DNA of 9,055 nt, taken from contig DAOVGU010000056.1 in the NCBI GenBank assembly GCA_030672255.1, forward strand, positions 1-9,055, in the 5' to 3' direction. The DNA comes from a bacterium. Lineage in GTDB: Bacteria > Ratteibacteria > UBA8468. Position 1 is the stretch's first letter, and every line of letters begins with the position of its first letter. Below are positions 5,518 to 9,055 of the stretch, in pieces. A model generated the notes under the pieces. It was given only the letters and a program-made list of their open reading frames with translations. It searched no databases and was not told the DNA's origin. The position numbers were made by a program, and so were the translations under genes.

Positions 5518-6229
5518 TTAACCGTCTCCTTAATTTCTTCATCGCTATTTTTATAACCTGATGGATTCTCTGTCGGGTAAGCCCAAATTTTTCTCCTATC
5601 TTTGCTAAGGTTAAGGGAATTTGAGCATCAAGGCCAAAGTGAAGCTTTAAAATTTCCCGCTCTTTTTTATCCAAGGATTGAAATAACCTTCTTAACAGTT
5701 CCTTATTCCTGAAGGCATCAAAACCTTTTTCAGCTGAACCTCCAATAAGATCGAGTAACTTTTTTTCCCCTACCGGAAGGTCGAGGGATATCTCTTTTAG
5801 GGCAAGTCTTTTTTTAACATTTTTGACCTTCTTAGCATTAATCTTCACCCCTGATTTAATCAGGGGCTTTGCTATTTCCTGATCCTCGGGCATTCTACCA
5901 AATTCCTCGGTAAGCAATTGCGCCTCCTTTTTCCATCGGGAGGCTATCTCACTGATATTGGCAGGTACAGTAATTACCCTTTCCCTTTCTATTGCCCTGA
6001 GGATAAAGCGGCGGATCCACCAGTAAGCATAGGTAGAAAATTTGGCCTTTTTCTTTTGGTAATCGGGCTTGAATCTATTGATGGCATAGAGTAATCCAAC
6101 GCATCCTTCCCCAACAAGGTCGGCAAAAGGAAGATGAGAATATGCACTATACCGTCTTGCACAGGATGTAACCAAATCAATATGTTTCCTTACCAATTCA
6201 TCTCGCTCTTTTTTCCTCATGGCTTTCAA
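5480..6229 (-). CDS. Compact sigma-70-family RNA polymerase sigma factor
   Basis: The protein directs RNA polymerase to promoters. In order it shows region 2.1 (LVRKHIDLVTSCARRY), 2.2 (LPFADLVGEGCVGLLYAINRF), 2.3-2.4 (AKFSTYAYWWIRRFILRAIER), a region 3-like part (EEFGRMPEDQEIAK) and region 4 with the helix-turn-helix LAKIGEKFGLTRQRIHQVIK. Region 1 is absent or nearly so. Residues read as in the primary/RpoD-like branch rather than ECF, but at about 249 residues it is short, so an alternative group 2 or 3 sigma is more likely than the housekeeping one. The start may be TTG 6227-6229, with GGAG (6237-6240) at 7 bases, or ATG 6220, three codons on. It overlaps alaS by 32 bases and apt by 38. A perfect palindrome is read in frame between regions 3 and 4. 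Confidence 0.92.
   Translation of the reverse strand: MKAMRKKERDELVRKHIDLVTSCARRYSAYSHLPFADLVGEGCVGLLYAINRFKPDYQKKKAKFSTYAYWWIRRFILRAIERERVITVPANISEIASRWKKEAQLLTEEFGRMPEDQEIAKPLIKSGVKINAKKVKNVKKRLALKEISLDLPVGEKKLLDLIGGSAEKGFDAFRNKELLRRLFQSLDKKEREILKLHFGLDAQIPLTLAKIGEKFGLTRQRIHQVIKIAMKKLRRRLNEKNKGFHPDHP
5848..5866. repeat. 19-base perfect palindrome inside the sigma-factor gene
   Basis: Arms cccctgatt and aatcagggg flank a single central base. It is read in frame as part of AKPLIKSGVKI, in the linker between the EEFGRMPEDQEIA segment and region 4, where family members normally continue directly into a short helix. Its style is like the single hairpins elsewhere in the window, though its sequence differs. 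Confidence 0.6.
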
Positions 6230-8891
6230 TAATTTTCTCCATTTTTTCTAATGCTTCTTTGAGCCTGGATGAATCCTTTCCACTTCCTTGAGCAAAATTG
6301 ACTCTTCCACCACCCCCTCCACCAAGAAGACCGGTAACTTCCTTAATGATGAAATCGGCAGAAAAGCCTTTTTTAATGAGGTCATCTGTTATTGTCGCCA
6401 CCACGAAGGGTTTATCCTTAATCCTGGCAGCGAGAAGGATGATGCCAGATGACCTTAGCCTTTCCCGGAGGCTCTCTGCAAGAATTCTCAAGCTATCTCG
6501 CTCAAACCCATCTACCACCTCCAAAATCAACTTAATCCCTTTTATGAGTTTAATCTTACCCAATAGCTCTTTTGCCTCTGAGTTAAGGAGCCGATTCATC
6601 AATACTTCCCTTTTTTTCCTTTCCTCTCTTTCCTCCTTAAGTAACTGTTCGATTCTTGAGGGAATTGAACCAAGAGGGGTTTTCAGGCGCAAAGCTACCA
6701 TTTCAATTATCGCTTTCTCAGCTTTCGTCTGCTCATAGGCAATCTCTCTGGTAATAGCCTCGATGCGTCTTATTCCCTTTCCTATTGAAGAAAGAGATTT
6801 AATAAGAAACAGACCAATCTCCCCGGTTTGAGTAAGATGGGTTCCTCCGCAGACCTCCTTACTATAATCTCCGATGGAGACAACCCTTACCCTTTTCTCA
6901 TACTTCTCACCAAAAAGGGCAAGCGCTCCAATACTTTTTGCCTCTTCTAAATTCATCTGCGTAAAGGAAAGAGAAGAATTTTTCCTGACTTTCTCATTGA
7001 TCAGTGCTTCCACTTTTTTTAATTTTTCCCAAGTAACCTCCGGGGAATAGGTGAAGTCAAATCTCAAGTATTTCTCCCCCACGAATGAACCTGCCTGCCT
7101 CACTTCTTTGCTTAAGACCTTTCTTAAAGCCCAATGCAAAAGGTGAGTGGCGGTATGGTTGGCCGAGACAGCCTTTCTAAAATTTCTATCAACCGCGGCA
7201 ATAACCTCTTTCCCCTTTATAACTGAAGATGGTCTTTCTTTAAATCTTCCTAAATGAAGGATGACATCATCCCTGTCCTTCTGGGTATCAGTCACCTCAA
7301 ACTCCATCTTCCCATCTTTAATTAATCCTTTATCCCCAACCTGACCACCTTTCTCCGGATAGAAAGGTGTCTCTTGCAAAACGATTGCATCTATCTGATG
7401 CAGTCGTTGCGAGTCCTGAACCGTTTCTCGTTCAGGACGTGGCAACCTCACTTTGTGCTCCGTCCGGAAAAGATCAAGAATCTTTGTTTTGACCCTCTCC
7501 TTCTCATAACCGACAAAGATTGTTCTTTTCAAATCTTTTTTAAGAACATCCTTTCTTAGAGTTTCTGAACTTGCAAATTTCGAAACCCTTCTTCCCCTTT
7601 CCCGCTGTCGTTCAATAAGTTTAGTAAAGCCATCCCTATCTACAGTCAACCCTCTTTCTTTTCCTAACTCCTCGATTAGATCGAGGGGCAGACCATAAGT
7701 GTCATAAAGTTTGAAAAGAACTTCCCCGGTTAATACCTTGCTCCCTTTCAAAGAAGCCACGACCTGCATAAACCTATCTTTTCCCGAACCGAGAAGTTCG
7801 GCAAACCTCTCTTCCTCCTTTTTAATTATCTGGCTAATCTCTTTGCTCTTTTCGGAAAGGTAAGGATAAGGCTCTCGCATTATTTCCGAGACAACCGGCA
7901 CTAACCGATAAAGAAAAGGACGGTTGATTTCCAGACTTCTACCTGCTCTTGATGCCCTTCTTATGATTCTTCTTATTACATAACCCCGACCTACATTTTC
8001 CGGATAAATTCCATCGGAAATTGCAAAAACGACCGCTCTGATGTGATCGGCAACAATTTGAATTGACGAATTATTTATTTTATTTCTTATTGTAGCGGGT
8101 CGGATGAATCCGACCCCTACTAATTTTTCGATTTCCTCAATAATTGGAGTAAAGAGGTCGGTCTCGTAATCACTGTTCTTCCCTTGGCAGATAGAGGCAA
8201 TTCGCTCTAATCCCATTCCCGTATCCACACCTTTTCTACTCAAGGGAAAGAGTTTCCCTTTCTCCTGGTTAAACTGAGGAAAAACCAGATTCCAGAATTC
8301 CAGAAACCTACGGCAACTGCAGCCTGGCTGGCAATTTTTCTTTCCACAACCAAGTTTTTCACCAAGATCAAAATAGATTTCTGAACAGGGACCGCAGGGA
8401 CCACTATCTCCCGCCGGACCCCAGAAGTTGTCTTCCTTTCCCAAAAAAACAATTTTTTTTACTTCTACAATCTTTTTCCAGATTTGAAAACTTTCTCTAT
8501 CCTTCTCATATACCGAGACCCAGAGATTCTCCCGGGGAAGTTTCAAGACCTTGATGAGAAATTCCCAGGCCCAGGAAATTGCTTCCTTTTTAAAATAATC
8601 ACCGAAGGAAAAATTCCCCAACATCTCAAGGAAGGAGTGATGCTTTACACTCTTGCCTACATTCTCCAGATCACTGTCTTTTCCCCCGGCACGCAAGCAT
8701 TTCTGGACCGTTGCAGCTCGGGAAAAGGGAAGAGGTTTCTTCTCTACCCAGAGGGATTTAAATTGAACCATACCCGCCGAGGTAAAGAGAAGTGTAGGAT
8801 CGTCAGGGACAAGAGCATAACCAGGCACAATCCGATGATTTTTTTCCTTAAAAAAATCTAAAAAGAGATTTCTAATTTCGTTACTCGTCAT
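6198..8891 (-). CDS. alaS: Alanyl-tRNA synthetase
   Basis: The enzyme charges tRNA-Ala with alanine and edits Ser/Gly errors, in the cytoplasm. I chose ATG 8891 because MTSNEIRNLFLDFF is the family N-terminus; the ATG at 8918 lies inside a repeat. It encodes 897 residues, slightly above the usual ~870-880. In order: class II catalytic core (TLLFTSAGMVQFK; GPCGPCSEIYFD), a Cys cluster at 182-193 (C-x4-C-x3-C-x-C), tRNA-recognition segment with ADHIRA and GRGYVIRRIIRRA, editing domain with NHTATH (H579, H583) and CGGTH (C681, H685), and DHHA1 C-terminal domain with a run of six glycines and RVNFAQGSG. Two extra peptides, V258-T267 and about L483-R496, coincide with palindromic elements and account for much of the extra length. 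All catalytic and zinc residues seen are intact. It is the first gene of the operon with the sigma factor and apt. Confidence 0.97.
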   Translation of the reverse strand: MTSNEIRNLFLDFFKEKNHRIVPGYALVPDDPTLLFTSAGMVQFKSLWVEKKPLPFSRAATVQKCLRAGGKDSDLENVGKSVKHHSFLEMLGNFSFGDYFKKEAISWAWEFLIKVLKLPRENLWVSVYEKDRESFQIWKKIVEVKKIVFLGKEDNFWGPAGDSGPCGPCSEIYFDLGEKLGCGKKNCQPGCSCRRFLEFWNLVFPQFNQEKGKLFPLSRKGVDTGMGLERIASICQGKNSDYETDLFTPIIEEIEKLVGVGFIRPATIRNKINNSSIQIVADHIRAVVFAISDGIYPENVGRGYVIRRIIRRASRAGRSLEINRPFLYRLVPVVSEIMREPYPYLSEKSKEISQIIKKEEERFAELLGSGKDRFMQVVASLKGSKVLTGEVLFKLYDTYGLPLDLIEELGKERGLTVDRDGFTKLIERQRERGRRVSKFASSETLRKDVLKKDLKRTIFVGYEKERVKTKILDLFRTEHKVRLPRPERETVQDSQRLHQIDAIVLQETPFYPEKGGQVGDKGLIKDGKMEFEVTDTQKDRDDVILHLGRFKERPSSVIKGKEVIAAVDRNFRKAVSANHTATHLLHWALRKVLSKEVRQAGSFVGEKYLRFDFTYSPEVTWEKLKKVEALINEKVRKNSSLSFTQMNLEEAKSIGALALFGEKYEKRVRVVSIGDYSKEVCGGTHLTQTGEIGLFLIKSLSSIGKGIRRIEAITREIAYEQTKAEKAIIEMVALRLKTPLGSIPSRIEQLLKEEREERKKREVLMNRLLNSEAKELLGKIKLIKGIKLILEVVDGFERDSLRILAESLRERLRSSGIILLAARIKDKPFVVATITDDLIKKGFSADFIIKEVTGLLGGGGGGRVNFAQGSGKDSSRLKEALEKMEKIIESHEEKRAR
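6237..6240 (-). promoter_or_regulatory. Ribosome binding site favouring a TTG start for the sigma factor
   Basis: GGAG lies 7 bases before TTG 6229 and 16 bases before ATG 6220, inside the alaS coding sequence. The spacing fits the TTG better, making this a rare-start gene translated in coupling with the end of alaS. Confidence 0.5.
7406..7446. repeat. 41-base hairpin element inside alaS (editing-domain entry)
   Basis: Arms gttgc/gcaac (7406-7410, 7442-7446) and gtcctgaac/gttcaggac (7413-7421, 7430-7438) enclose an 8-base loop. It is read in frame as LPRPERETVQDSQR, between FVGYE and the conserved TPFYPEKGGQ motif, where other alanyl-tRNA synthetases have a shorter variable link. The sequence is unrelated to the other elements in the window. 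Confidence 0.75.
8092..8120. repeat. 29-base single-hairpin element inside alaS, same family as the kinase insertion
   Basis: GTAG and CTAC ends enclose an 8-base stem gggtcgga/tccgaccc with loop tgaa. It is read in frame as VGVGFIRPAT (258-267), just before the conserved VADHIRA motif. Its last 26 bases match 1056-1081 in the kinase gene at 25 positions, but in a different reading frame. It looks like a one-hairpin form of the 50-base element. Confidence 0.85.
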
Positions 8892-8900
8892 AAGGACTAT

Positions 8901-8980
8901 GGGGTCAGGTCTCAACATTTGACAAAATTTTTACGGGTGTTTAGCCCGGGGTATTTTGTCAAAAGTTGAGACCTGACCCC
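8901..8980. repeat. 80-base inverted-repeat element immediately upstream of alaS
   Basis: Arms of 28 bases (8901-8928 and 8953-8980) match at 27 positions and enclose a 24-base centre with a smaller cggg/cccg pairing. The outer ends read ggggtcaggtctcaac and its complement. This is typical of a small non-coding mobile element or a REP-like unit moved by an IS200-like (Y1) transposase elsewhere. It ends 9 bases before the alaS start codon, so the alaS leader transcript, if it begins upstream, would carry a very stable hairpin and no normal ribosome site. Confidence 0.85.
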
Positions 8981-9055
8981 ACTTCTTCAATTACCTCCAC
9001 AACAATCAACTCTTCAAAACACCTACCCCGCAAATAAAAATAAAGCCTCTGCTTT
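8959..9055 (-). other. Possible C-terminal end of an unidentified upstream gene
   Basis: One minus-strand frame is open from the right edge to a TGA at 8959-8961, giving a tail ending in FEELIVVEVIEEVGSGLNF, whose last residues and stop come from the inverted-repeat element. At 31 codons it could be chance; a second frame is also open for about 15 codons. A GGAGG on the minus strand (8994-8998) may be an old ribosome site of alaS. I cannot name the protein. Confidence 0.25.

Noticed and set aside
6306..6324. Low-complexity C/G run as a repeat
   Set aside because: It encodes the glycine run normal in the C-terminal domain of alanyl-tRNA synthetases.
8484..8861. Plus-strand ORF of 125 codons
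   Set aside because: It lies fully antisense to well-conserved alaS sequence and shows no family pattern. The same applies to plus-strand frames at 1350-1742, 2430-2708, 3947-4291 and 6298-6738.
8892..8918. alaS start at ATG 8918, adding nine residues (MLRPDPIVL)
   Set aside because: The added codons come from the inverted-repeat element and its flank. Family members begin at MTSNEIR, matching ATG 8891, and a TAA lies in frame at 8931-8933.
8892..9055. T-box or other riboswitch upstream of alaS
   Set aside because: The available leader is almost entirely the inverted repeat; no T-box or specifier features are visible and the window ends too soon.
1..9055. CRISPR array, tRNA or rRNA genes
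   Set aside because: No regularly spaced direct repeats and no tRNA cloverleaf or rRNA-like stretches were seen on either strand.

Overview
The window is a gene-dense stretch of a bacterial chromosome with low-to-middling GC (estimated by eye). It resembles an uncultured candidate-phylum lineage such as Omnitrophota or a relative. That guess rests only on the style of the proteins, the many short hairpin repeats and the gene overlaps; no rRNA or other decisive marker is present.

Right part (about 5005-8891, minus strand): a housekeeping operon alaS > sigma-70-family factor > apt. The genes overlap by 32 and 38 bases. An 80-base near-perfect inverted repeat ends 9 bases before the alaS start codon. 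The remaining 75 bases to the right edge are unassigned.

Middle (about 3680-4925): a small XRE-family regulator on the plus strand faces away from a minus-strand gene for a protein of two tandem ~74-residue repeats, of unknown function. A 34-base sequence (32/34 identical) occurs upstream of that gene and again upstream of the next gene, a response regulator. In both copies it supplies a TTGACT -35 box correctly spaced from a -10 box. The two minus-strand units therefore look co-regulated, with the XRE protein the obvious candidate regulator.

Left part (1-3679, minus strand): a signalling operon of two stand-alone receiver proteins, a membrane sensor histidine kinase with a degenerate GGDEF-like tail, and a receiver plus histidine-kinase-like protein that leaves the window at position 1. 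In that last protein the H-box histidine is replaced by glycine. The set looks like a phosphorelay with some catalytic parts lost or repurposed.

The most unusual feature is the density of short palindromic elements. There are six in 9 kb (1032-1081, 3788-3825, 5848-5866, 7406-7446, 8092-8120, 8901-8980). Four lie in frame inside conserved genes (the kinase, the sigma factor, and twice in alaS), where they encode short extra peptides. One supplies the stop codon of the tandem-repeat protein and one sits at the alaS start. The kinase and alaS elements share a 26-base core (25/26) read in two different frames. This resembles the protein-coding palindromic elements known from Rickettsia, but the sequences look unrelated.
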